Assembly (NCBI RefSeq): GCF_016864015.1 | Contig: NZ_CP045067.1 | Coordinates: 1,957,001 to 2,021,000 of the forward strand | Direction of reading: 5' to 3' | Origin: Lacinutrix sp. WUR7 | GTDB lineage: Bacteria > Bacteroidota > Bacteroidia > Flavobacteriales > Flavobacteriaceae | DNA: 64,000 nucleotides | Shown here: piece by piece, positions 27,901 to 36,155 of the stretch | How positions within the stretch are numbered: the first letter of the stretch is position 1 | Layout of the letters: each line of letters opens with the position of its first letter | The notes under the pieces: model-generated | Databases searched by the model: none | What the model was told of the DNA's origin: nothing | What the model saw: the letters and a program-made list of their open reading frames with translations, nothing else | Program-made: the position numbers and the translations under genes

Positions 27901-28267
27901 TGTTCATTATCAAAATAGTAATTATTTTTCTAATGTAGAAGGAGGTACTTATACCGTATTTGTAAAAGATAAAGATGGTTGCGGACAGGATTCTACAGAA
28001 ATAACCATTATTGATTATCCGAAACTATTTACTCCTAATAATGATAGATATAATGATTATTGGCAAATAGAAGGAGTTACTAAATTTCCTAATGCTACAA
28101 TATTGATATTTGATAGATACGGAAAAATAATAAAACAACTTTCGACAAGTAGTTTGGGTTGGGATGGAACTTTTAATGGAAATCCATTGAATACAAATGA
28201 TTATTGGTTTACAGTAGATCTTGGGAATGGTAAATCTTTCTCAGGACATTTTACTTTAAAAAGATAA
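24914..28267 (+). CDS. Large secreted protein with PKD domain, ~92-residue repeats and type IX (type B) signal
   Basis: This is a 1117-residue secreted protein. Signal peptide 1-19 (FSFSQ); residues about 20-440 are a beta-propeller-like region of similar segments (KIDSNGIVQWIS, KMDTDGNLLNEL); a PKD-type domain follows (about 455-510; VAWDFDDPASG, SIGNYNVTVLV); then four repeats of about 92 residues (about 516-888) each starting with a Cys-containing strand and ending C-x-E-x-x-x-x-L; then an Ig-like stretch; and finally the gliding-associated type B C-terminal domain (PKLFTPNNDRYNDYW, IFDRYGKIIKQL, DYWFTVDLGNGKSFSGHF). It should be exported and surface-anchored by the type IX system. Confidence 0.9.
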   Translation: MKYKLFLIIVLYAVFSFSQCFDCGQNIGGWADDHARDLVKASDGIILSSVLNNYDEGLIEKYDFNCNLIWSIELLTDNSNFGLRVYKTAIDENDNIYAIIDNPYNTLGIQTFNGNQIPYGMNVIKIDSNGIVQWISFLNYGGQVGMHYWNGNLFIVGGYITKMDTDGNLLNELQIGSLGSSIYASEIDNNGNIYYTSSPSNSNLNYLTKINSNLEIQWENRFNNDNNSRFSPTKVYYNETNNKLYIWGRHALATTILGVNFPASNCGSNQTSSFVIELSTNDGSLENHFIFDNCGPSGSSGNGITNVFEKGFMTHKDNKLYVLSCFRGDVMLGNNNLFSVNSNGVINRNLVLYYIDLNDFSSTLLLTSAGDNYWPGVAFNDFPASIAIEDNDIYLSSTFMSHPMEINGVNIANNSGNNARDVMLFKYKLDQNDISSVLSSENTCINDASIFSLAGVFDSVAWDFDDPASGLNNISNLNAPSHTFSSIGNYNVTVLVTCGTESETISLEVVISDSPTVNQIGDLYSCEDTFGSQISSSFDTASIASDLIGNQTGLSIQYFDGNGYELPSPLSNPMSNSILGQETIIARIANTDNITCYTEVSFDLIVEDLPEIFQIADIHECDAGNGFAEFDLSNVSGPLTANSSSLNVSFYDSDNNVIPGNSLQTYSNMYPNEDFVVARVANGINPCFSETTIRLVVDPLPIANTVNTLYACDDNADGISEYFNTSNIENQVLNGQTGMHVTYYLESGTPLPSPLPNPFTNNIPNNQNIIVRVTNINTTCYKETTLELQTITQPNINQPDNLYACNQGDGYTEFDTALLEEQIIGSQTGLTIHYYDASNIELSSPLPTLFQNTEPYQQTIYVKIEDASNTLCFSETSFDLIVNKLPEADLEESYFICNLEPSMVLSVDSNYSSYQWQFEDGTIVSSSSTAEIINEGNYVLTVTNLENNIICENVFSFNLIRSVLPEIQNVNHGELGNNYMEIIASGDGDFEYSINGVHYQNSNYFSNVEGGTYTVFVKDKDGCGQDSTEITIIDYPKLFTPNNDRYNDYWQIEGVTKFPNATILIFDRYGKIIKQLSTSSLGWDGTFNGNPLNTNDYWFTVDLGNGKSFSGHFTLKR
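26461..27580 (+). repeat. Four diverged ~275-bp in-gene repeats
   Basis: Each unit encodes about 92 residues with the pattern [LH]-Y/E-[AS]-C-[DEN], then QTGL/M-x-[IV]-x-[YF]-[YF], LPSPL-x-x-P-[FM], a strand such as IIVRV or IYVKI, then C-[YF]-x-E-[TV]. Units begin near 26461, 26752, 27019 and 27295. They look like repeated adhesin domains with one conserved Cys pair each. Confidence 0.7.
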
Positions 28268-28345
28268 TAGTCTAGAATCTAACTTACCTCTAGTTTGCTT
28301 TTGCTCCTAAAGTATAAAGTGATATTAAAAATATTAAGCTTATAT

Positions 28346-28385
28346 AAAAAAACACTTCTAGAAATATATCTAGAAGCGTTTTTAA
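28346..28385. terminator. Bidirectional terminator before groL
   Basis: CTTCTAGA / TCTAGAAG stem with a 6-nt loop, flanked by A-rich and T-rich runs, between the convergent surface protein gene and groL. Confidence 0.85.
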
Positions 28386-28465
28386 TAATTGCGTGTCTTG
28401 GTGATTCATGGAAGTCTCATCTTATATCCGTAAGAGTGAGTTAACCAGTCTACAGCGAATTGCTG

Positions 28466-30194
<1,729 letters not shown>

Positions 30195-30200
30195 GACAGC

Positions 30201-30479
30201 CTAGATAATAGCCATAATATCTTCTTCACGCATCATTAAATAGTCATGACCATCTAATTTTAATTCGTTTCCTGAATATTTTCCGTAAAGAACAGTATCT
30301 CCAACTTTTACAGTTAGAGGTTCGTCTTTTTTACCTGATCCAATTGCTATAACTGTACCTTTATGTTGTTTTTCTTGAGCTGAATCTGGAATAAATAAAC
30401 CTGATGCTGTCTGAGTTTCTGCCGGAAGTGGTTCTATTAAAACGCGATCTGCAAGTGGTTTGATGTTTACTTTACTCAT
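30201..30479 (-). CDS. groS: Co-chaperonin GroES
   Basis: This is the 92-residue lid of the GroEL chaperonin. The conserved start (NIKPLADRVLIEPLPAE), the mobile loop (ETQTASGLFIPDSAQEK) and the C-terminal DYLMMREEDIMAII are all present. It lies just upstream of groL on the same strand, the usual groESL arrangement. I did not find a CIRCE-type inverted repeat in the 180 bp upstream, so heat control must use another mechanism. Confidence 0.97.
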   Translation of the reverse strand: MSKVNIKPLADRVLIEPLPAETQTASGLFIPDSAQEKQHKGTVIAIGSGKKDEPLTVKVGDTVLYGKYSGNELKLDGHDYLMMREEDIMAII

Positions 30480-30606
30480 TGTATATGTTTTTATTTATTA
30501 AAAATAGTTTTGTTGTTTTTAACGAAGCTAAAAATGTGCCAATAGAGTAGGACTGACAAAGTTGCCGAATGTCTCCATGTTATAAACTCGGAAAGTAGAT
30601 TTTAGG

Positions 30607-30640
30607 CAAAAAAAAATGCCAACTTTAAAAAAGTTGGCAT
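30607..30640 (-). terminator. Terminator after secG
   Basis: On the minus strand, ATGCCAACTTT / AAAGTTGGCAT with a 3-nt loop, followed by a T9 run. It ends the secG message and separates it from groES. Confidence 0.9.
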
Positions 30641-30662
30641 CTTGAATATTTTTTAAAACAGA

Positions 30663-30992
30663 TTACTTTGCAGTATCTTCTGTTTGAGCAGGAGCTGTTG
30701 GTACTTCTATTGGTTGTACAATGTTATCTGTATCTAAAGCTTTAGATTCTGTAGTTGTTGTTCCATCGTTAATGGCAACGTTAGAAACTAAAATTAATAC
30801 AATTAAAATAGTTGCAAGCGTCCATGTGCTTTTGTCTAAAAAGTCGGTTGTTTTTTGAACACCACCTAACTGTTGTGTTCCACCACCACCAAAGGATGAA
30901 GATAATCCGCCACCTTTTGGGTTTTGTACCATTATTACTACAACTAGCAAAAATGCTACCACTACTATTAATATTAAAAATACTGTAAACAT
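30663..30992 (-). CDS. secG: Preprotein translocase subunit SecG
   Basis: SecG is the small third subunit of the SecYEG export channel. The 109-residue protein has two transmembrane helices (about 3-21 and 57-75), separated by the conserved QNPKGGGLSSSFGG loop. The C-terminal 30 residues are a Thr/Pro-rich tail that is longer than in E. coli. It starts 4 bp after the upstream TPR gene, so the two are co-transcribed. Confidence 0.93.
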   Translation of the reverse strand: MFTVFLILIVVVAFLLVVVIMVQNPKGGGLSSSFGGGGTQQLGGVQKTTDFLDKSTWTLATILIVLILVSNVAINDGTTTTESKALDTDNIVQPIEVPTAPAQTEDTAK

Positions 30993-30996
30993 GTTG

Positions 30997-31923
30997 TTAT
31001 TCTTTATTGTTTTGTTCTTGTAATTGTTTTACTGCCTTAATTTGGTCTGCAAAGAAACCACTTTTTTCTGGATATTTCAAACTTAATATTTTATAAGATT
31101 GTAATGCCTTTTTATAGTTTTTTTGCTCCACATAAATCCGCGCTAATGTTTCGGTCATTAGTGCCTCTGGTTGTATCATTTGCGCTTCGGCAATATTAAC
31201 ATTTACTTTAGCTGTTTTTGTAGGCTTTAGTTTTGGATTTTTTGTTATAAAACGCTCTATAAGATCAAATTTCTTCTCCTTTTCTGTTTTTATTTCTTCT
31301 ACAACTTCTTGTTTTTCTTCGCGTTGAATAGGAGTGAACTTTGCAAGTTTTAGCCATTCGTTAAACGAATGTGTTTCTGTATTTTCAAACTCTAAAGGTT
31401 TGCCAATGTTTAAAACCTCGTTAGGTGAAGTTTCTTTTGTCGTTATACTTTCTTCCGGTTTTTCGATTTTTTCTGAAACCTCTAAACTAAAGTTAGCAAT
31501 TTTGGAGCGTTCTATTTTTGGCTGAAATAATTCAGGATCTAAAACACCAGTGGTGTCTTTTATTTGCTGCCTTAAAGCATCATCTAAAGTAACATTTTTG
31601 TTTACCGAAATATCTTCTACATCCACAGTGATATCTTTTACATGTTCGGTGTTTTGTTTGATGTGCTGCGAGATTTCGTTTTGAAGAAATTTTTGAGAAG
31701 TAATATAATCAAACAAAATACTTCTGTCTGTAGTGTAACTTGCTGTCTTTTTAAGTTCTTGGTTGTAGTTAAAACTTTCTTTGTTTTTTAATCCTTTTAA
31801 ATAAATGGCTCTTGCAGATTGACAATACGGAAATGCATCCAAAACGGTTTTTAATGCTTCGGTGTCTGAAGCTGTAACCTGTTGTGGATGTTGTAATAAT
31901 TGTATGAAATCTGTATTATTCAT
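30997..31923 (-). CDS. TPR-like protein of unknown function
   Basis: This is a 308-residue protein without a signal peptide. The N-terminal third (LQHPQQVTASDTEALKTVLD, FPYCQSARAIYLKGLKN) is helical. The middle is charged and low in complexity. The C-terminal 60 residues form a TPR-like helix pair (ALMTETLARIYVEQKNYKKA, LQSYKILSLKYPEKSGFFAD). The type is familiar from flavobacterial genomes next to secG, but I know of no assigned function. It lies between lptE and secG, all on the minus strand. Confidence 0.75.
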   Translation of the reverse strand: MNNTDFIQLLQHPQQVTASDTEALKTVLDAFPYCQSARAIYLKGLKNKESFNYNQELKKTASYTTDRSILFDYITSQKFLQNEISQHIKQNTEHVKDITVDVEDISVNKNVTLDDALRQQIKDTTGVLDPELFQPKIERSKIANFSLEVSEKIEKPEESITTKETSPNEVLNIGKPLEFENTETHSFNEWLKLAKFTPIQREEKQEVVEEIKTEKEKKFDLIERFITKNPKLKPTKTAKVNVNIAEAQMIQPEALMTETLARIYVEQKNYKKALQSYKILSLKYPEKSGFFADQIKAVKQLQEQNNKE

Positions 31924-31981
31924 GGACTAAGTCAAATTTATTTTTACTGTAAACTGCGACTGCTAACCGTAAACTTTTTCA

Positions 31982-32488
31982 CTACCACTTTGCTAGTGAT
32001 GCATTAAAAATATCTTGTGTTAAACGTTCAAATATTTCTTCAAAAGCTGTTGTTTTTATCGTGCCTGTAAGTTGTTCGCTTCCTCCATAATCATAGTAAA
32101 AAGAGAAGCGTTGCTCAAAATCATCTTCTTCGTTTTTTTTGTTAAAAAAGCGCACGTTTACACCTATAGTTAAACGGTTTTGTGCTGCTGTGTTTTCCGA
32201 AGTTGCTGTGGTTGGAGAAATTCTATATTCTATAATTTCACCTTCGTAAATCAAATCTGCATTAGAATTCACCAAACTTAAATTGGTTTGGTTGGTGATT
32301 AGATCTTGTAATGCTATAGTGAAATCTCTATTTAAACCTGGTTCTACTAGAATAGCATTGTTTTGAAAATAATTTACCTGAAATGTTTTTACGTTCGAAG
32401 CTATCGAAGCTCCTGTGAAGGAGTATGGTCCACATGCAAAAAAGGTGGTTGTTAGTAGTAAAAGGAATATGTGTTTTGTTTTTAACAT
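31982..32488 (-). CDS. lptE: LPS assembly lipoprotein LptE
   Basis: LptE plugs the LptD barrel that inserts lipopolysaccharide into the outer membrane. This 168-residue predicted lipoprotein has a signal peptide ending in a lipobox (FFACGPYSFTG, Cys near 19), and a body that fits the LptE fold of Bacteroidota (ANVKTFQVNYFQN-like strand, EIIEYRISPTTA, IFNASLAKW at the end). LptE is poorly conserved, so the call also draws on the lipobox, size and its place beside miaB, the sigma-54 activator and secG. Confidence 0.85.
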   Translation of the reverse strand: MLKTKHIFLLLLTTTFFACGPYSFTGASIASNVKTFQVNYFQNNAILVEPGLNRDFTIALQDLITNQTNLSLVNSNADLIYEGEIIEYRISPTTATSENTAAQNRLTIGVNVRFFNKKNEEDDFEQRFSFYYDYGGSEQLTGTIKTTAFEEIFERLTQDIFNASLAKW

Positions 32489-32505
32489 TAAGTTACAATA
32501 ATAAG

Positions 32506-32525
32506 ATTCCTGCTTTCGCAGGAAT
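32506..32525. repeat. Palindromic repeat upstream of lptE
   Basis: Perfect ATTCCTGC - TTTC - GCAGGAAT, 8-bp arms with a 4-nt loop, filling the 40-bp gap between two same-strand genes. This is the cleanest copy of the family in the window. Confidence 0.8.
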
Positions 32526-32528
32526 GAA

Positions 32529-32726
32529 TTAATACGTGTTTGGTTTTTTCATTGTTATGTATGCATAAATATACCCTGCATTATCTGCAACATCAAAATC
32601 GGCATTAATAAGTCGGTAACCTTGGTAGTGTTTTTCATTAATTAGGTCTTCGGCTTCTTGTCTTATGACTTCCGAACTATTAGGACGAAAAGATTTTTTT
32701 ATTAAAAATATTTCTACTGCTTTCAT
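32529..32726 (-). CDS. Small conserved-looking protein of unknown function
   Basis: This is a 65-residue protein with no signal peptide, beginning MKAVEIFLIKKSFRP and ending YIYAYITMKKPNTY. I do not recognise a family. Support for a real gene: it is in line with its neighbours on the same strand, the gap on each side is short, and the sequence reads as a compact alpha/beta protein. The repeat-filled gap separates it from lptE. Confidence 0.6.
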   Translation of the reverse strand: MKAVEIFLIKKSFRPNSSEVIRQEAEDLINEKHYQGYRLINADFDVADNAGYIYAYITMKKPNTY

Positions 32727-32783
32727 CTATGCTATAATTATTCAAAAATAACTTTTTTAAACTTTTATTTACTTAAAGTTTTG

Positions 32784-34046
32784 TTACAAATCGAATTGTT
32801 TTATTTTTCTATATAAAGTACGCTCGCTTATACCAAGTTCTGCAGCTGCTAACTTGCGTTTTCCTTGATGACGTTCTAATGATTTTTTAATTAATTCTAA
32901 TTCTTTATCGTGTAACGAAAGTGTTTCCTCTTCCTCAATTTCTTCTGCAAAATGATACTTGTCCGATGCATCTTGAAGAGTTTCTGGATTTGCATTTTGC
33001 GAAATAGAAAGTACTTTTAAATCTTCTTTTTCTTCTTCTTCATAATCGGTATCCTCTTCGTTACCATATATCTTCTGAATTAAACCTTCGTTTTTTTCTT
33101 GTACTTCTGTTGCGTTACCATTTTTCATGAGTTCCATAGTAAGCTTTTTAAGGTCGTTTAAATCTGCTTTCATATCAAATAAAACCTTGTACAATATTTC
33201 GCGCTCATTACTAAAATCACTTTCTGCTTTGGTGTTTTTTATAACAGCAGGTAGGTTGGTGGTTCCTGTTGGTAAATACCCTTGAAGTACTTCGGCATTT
33301 ATGGTACGATTTTTCTCTAAAACCGAAATTTGTTCTGCAACATTACGTAATTGTCTAATGTTACCAGACCATCTAAATTTCAACAATACAGGTATCGCAT
33401 CCTCTGTTAATTTAATAGTTGGCATTTTGTATTTTAATGCAAAGTCACTAGCAAATTTTCTAAATAGTAAATGTATGTCTTCTTTACGTTCCCGAAGTGC
33501 TGGAAGGTGAATCTCAATAGTACTTAATCTATAATATAAATCTTCTCTAAATTTTTCTTTTTTAATAGCTTCAAACATATTTACGTTTGTCGCTGCAACA
33601 ATACGGACATCTGTTTTTTGTACTTTACTAGAACCTACTTTTATAAATTCGCCATTTTCAAGAACACGAAGTAAACGTACTTGTGTAGTTAATGGTAGCT
33701 CGCCAACTTCATCTAAAAAAATGGTTCCTCCATCTGCGACTTCAAAATACCCATTTCTGGTCGATGTTGCTCCTGTAAACGCTCCTTTTTCGTGACCAAA
33801 AAGTTCAGAGTCTATGGTTCCTTCCGGGATTGCTCCACAGTTTACTGCTATATATTTACCATGCTTTCTGTGTGAAAGCGAATGTATAATTTTGGGAATA
33901 CTCTCTTTACCAACACCAGATTCTCCAGTTACTAAAACCGAAATATCTGTTGGTGCTACTTGAATGGCTTTTTCTATGGCACGATTAAGTGTTGGGTCGT
34001 TACCAATAATACCGAAACGTTGTTTTGTTGCTTGAATGGATTCCAT
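32784..34046 (-). CDS. Sigma-54-dependent transcriptional activator without a receiver domain
   Basis: This is a 420-residue activator. The AAA+ domain starts almost at the N-terminus (about 12-245) with Walker A GESGVGKES, the sigma-54-contacting GAFTGA loop in EKGAFTGATS, Walker B TIFLDEVGE and the arginine-finger region FREDLYYRLS. An acidic linker (about 300-375) leads to a C-terminal Fis-type helix-turn-helix (RKLAAAELGISERTLYRKIK). There is no receiver, PAS or GAF sensor domain, so control must come from its amount or from partners. It lies between miaB and lptE. Confidence 0.92.
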   Translation of the reverse strand: MESIQATKQRFGIIGNDPTLNRAIEKAIQVAPTDISVLVTGESGVGKESIPKIIHSLSHRKHGKYIAVNCGAIPEGTIDSELFGHEKGAFTGATSTRNGYFEVADGGTIFLDEVGELPLTTQVRLLRVLENGEFIKVGSSKVQKTDVRIVAATNVNMFEAIKKEKFREDLYYRLSTIEIHLPALRERKEDIHLLFRKFASDFALKYKMPTIKLTEDAIPVLLKFRWSGNIRQLRNVAEQISVLEKNRTINAEVLQGYLPTGTTNLPAVIKNTKAESDFSNEREILYKVLFDMKADLNDLKKLTMELMKNGNATEVQEKNEGLIQKIYGNEEDTDYEEEEKEDLKVLSISQNANPETLQDASDKYHFAEEIEEEETLSLHDKELELIKKSLERHQGKRKLAAAELGISERTLYRKIKQFDL

Positions 34047-34051
34047 ATCAT

Positions 34052-34069
34052 TTCCTGCGAAGGCAGGAA
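34052..34069. repeat. Palindromic repeat in the miaB-activator gap (copy 1)
   Basis: Perfect TTCCTGC - GAAG - GCAGGAA, 6 bp before the activator start on the minus strand. Confidence 0.75.
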
Positions 34070-34103
34070 CTTTTTTAGTTTAACTTCTTTTAATTTTTAA
34101 TAG

Positions 34104-34123
34104 ATTCCTGCCTGTGCAGGAAT
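34104..34123. repeat. Palindromic repeat in the miaB-activator gap (copy 2)
   Basis: Perfect ATTCCTGC - CTGT - GCAGGAAT, directly after the miaB stop on the minus strand. It shares its arms with the copy upstream of lptE. Confidence 0.8.
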
Positions 34124-34126
34124 TTG

Positions 34127-35575
34127 TTAATTATTTTCAGAATAACCAACAGGTTCACCAATTAAAGTGGTTTTTGTAGCACGTATAATTTTCACGTTTA
34201 CAAACTCGCCAACTTTATACTTGTCTTTTGGGAACACACAAAGTAAATTCTGATCGTTTCGTCCAGACCAATCTTGGTCTCCCTTTCTAGCTTCTTTCTC
34301 GATTAAAACTTCCACGGTTTTTCCGATAAAGGATTTTGTCTTATCGAAACTATGTTCTAATTGTAAATCGATAACTTCCTGTAAACGTCTTTTCTTAACT
34401 TCTAAAGGAATATCATCTTCCAATTTACGTTCGGCCATAGTTCCCGGTCTTTCCGAATACGCAAACATATAACCAAAGGCATATCTTACTTCTTTCATTA
34501 AGCTTAAGGTGTCTTGATGGTCTTCTTCAGTTTCTGTTGGGAAACCTGTAATCATATCTTGACTAATGGTACATTCTGGAAGGATTTGTTTGATATTGTT
34601 TATCAAATCAATATACTCTTCACGAGTATGTTGTCTGTTCATTTCCTTTAAAATACGGTTGCTTCCACTCTGTACCGGTAAATGTATATAGTTGCAAATG
34701 TTATTGTATTTCGCCATGGTTTCTACAACATCTAGCGTCATGTCTTGCGGATTAGAAGTAGAAAAACGAATTCGCATTTTTGGTTGTGCTTGTGCACATA
34801 ATTCTAAAAGCTTTGAGAAGTTTACAGCAGTTGCTTTTTGCATATCTGTAGCTTTAACAAAATCCTTTTTTAAACCACCACCATACCAAAGGTAACTATC
34901 TACGTTTTGTCCGAGTAAAGTGATTTCCTTGTAGCCTCTGCTCCATAAATCGTTAATTTCTTCAATAATACTTTGGTGATCTCTACTACGTTCTCTTCCT
35001 CTAGTAAAAGGAACCACACAGAAGGTACACATATTATCACAACCACGTGTTATAGAAACAAAAGCTGTAACACCATTTGTGTTTAAACGTACCGGTGAAA
35101 TATCACCGTAGGTTTCTTCTTTAGATAAGATAACGTTTATAGCGTCTCTACCATCTTCTACTTCTGCAAGAAGGTTAGGAATGTCTTTGTATGCATCCGG
35201 ACCAACAACAAGGTCTACAATTTTTTCTTCTTCTAGAAACTTGCTTTTTAAACGTTCTGCCATACAACCTAAAACACCAACTTTCATATTTGGGTTGGTA
35301 TCGCGTTTTATGGCGTTGTATTTTTCTAAGCGTTTTCTAACGGTTTGTTCTGCTTTATCTCGAATAGAACAGGTATTCACCAAAACCAAATCGGCATCCT
35401 CTAGGTTTTGTGTGGTATTATATCCTTGGTCAGAAAGTATGGAAGCTACAATTTCACTGTCGCTAAAATTCATAGCGCAGCCGTAACTTTCAATAAAAAG
35501 CTTTTTTTTGTTCCCTTCTTTATTTTCTATAACAAGATTTTCACCTTGTTTGTTTTCGTCTATTGTCTTTTCCAT
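34127..35575 (-). CDS. miaB: tRNA-2-methylthio-N6-isopentenyladenosine synthase MiaB
   Basis: MiaB is a radical-SAM methylthiotransferase that modifies A37 of tRNAs reading U-starting codons. The 482-residue protein has the N-terminal domain with three cluster Cys (ESYGCAMN, VNTCSIR, LGCMAERL), the radical-SAM motif RGCDNMCTFC near 180, and a C-terminal TRAM domain (about 415-478). The first 25 residues before KKLFIESYG are a charged extension. A good promoter lies about 90 bp upstream, with twin hairpins between it and the start codon. Confidence 0.96.
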   Translation of the reverse strand: MEKTIDENKQGENLVIENKEGNKKKLFIESYGCAMNFSDSEIVASILSDQGYNTTQNLEDADLVLVNTCSIRDKAEQTVRKRLEKYNAIKRDTNPNMKVGVLGCMAERLKSKFLEEEKIVDLVVGPDAYKDIPNLLAEVEDGRDAINVILSKEETYGDISPVRLNTNGVTAFVSITRGCDNMCTFCVVPFTRGRERSRDHQSIIEEINDLWSRGYKEITLLGQNVDSYLWYGGGLKKDFVKATDMQKATAVNFSKLLELCAQAQPKMRIRFSTSNPQDMTLDVVETMAKYNNICNYIHLPVQSGSNRILKEMNRQHTREEYIDLINNIKQILPECTISQDMITGFPTETEEDHQDTLSLMKEVRYAFGYMFAYSERPGTMAERKLEDDIPLEVKKRRLQEVIDLQLEHSFDKTKSFIGKTVEVLIEKEARKGDQDWSGRNDQNLLCVFPKDKYKVGEFVNVKIIRATKTTLIGEPVGYSENN

Positions 35576-35583
35576 CTTTAGTG

Positions 35584-35624
35584 TTCCGTTAAAACGGAAT
35601 ATCGCATTTTCCGTTAAAACGGAA
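35584..35624. repeat. Two identical palindromes in the miaB leader
   Basis: TTCCGTT-TT/AA-AACGGAA occurs at 35584-35599 and again at 35609-35624, 25 bp apart. Both are perfect inverted repeats with 7-bp arms and a 2-nt centre. Given the promoter at 35662-35694, both would be transcribed in the 5' leader of miaB. Confidence 0.75.
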
Positions 35625-35661
35625 GTCTGTTAATTCAAATTAATCTTTGTCAATAAGAATG

Positions 35662-35694
35662 CAAAGGTACAAATATTTTAAGTAAAGTGACAAA
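35662..35694 (-). promoter_or_regulatory. Promoter of the miaB operon
   Basis: On the minus strand, TTTG (35691-35694), a 21-bp spacer and TACCTTTG (35662-35669) fit the Bacteroidota -33/-7 pattern. It lies 86 bp before the miaB ATG. Confidence 0.6.
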
Positions 35695-36127
35695 GTGACA
35701 GTGTGTAAATTTCTTAAAATTGCTGTTAATAATTGTTCGTTTTTGACGGGCTAGCCAAAATACAAATAAGATATTTCAGTAATTTGAAAGAAAAGGGTAA
35801 AACCTAGTCTTGCTTCAAGAAATATAAAAAAATAGTGAATTACTTTTCAATTGGTAATAGTAAGTTCTCCTTTTGTATATATAAATAGGTGTGATTCTCT
35901 GTTTTATTGGAGTTCTAAAAGCCACATTTTTCGCATATATTTCTGTGTACTATATAATAAGGAGTCTGTTGGTTTCGATTATCAAGAAGAAAATAAGCAA
36001 ATAAAAAATATTTAAAATAGCGTATATATTGTGAAAAACCCTGTTAATTCGGGCTTTTTTAGAGTCTATTTTTAAGGAATTAACGTCTCGGGAAAGAATA
36101 AATTAGGAACGTGAATTTTTTTTCACA
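35695..36127. other. Gene-free region between the miaB and topA promoters
   Basis: I find no coding frame, tRNA or known RNA here. A weak stem, CCC/GGG flanked by an A5 and a T6 run (36034-36060), looks like a poor terminator and hints at a short rightward transcript ending there. Nothing else stands out. Confidence 0.35.
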
Positions 36128-36135
36128 TACCTTTG
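36128..36135 (+). promoter_or_regulatory. Candidate topA promoter -7 element
   Basis: TACCTTTG, an exact TAnnTTTG match, 20 bp before the topA ATG. The -33 position is a T-run without a clean TTTG. Confidence 0.5.
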
Positions 36136-36155
36136 CACTCTGAAAAAATAGAAAT

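Noticed and set aside
20535-28267. PEP-CTERM substrates for XrtF
   Set aside because: Both large proteins end in clear type IX sorting domains and lack a C-terminal membrane helix with basic tail.
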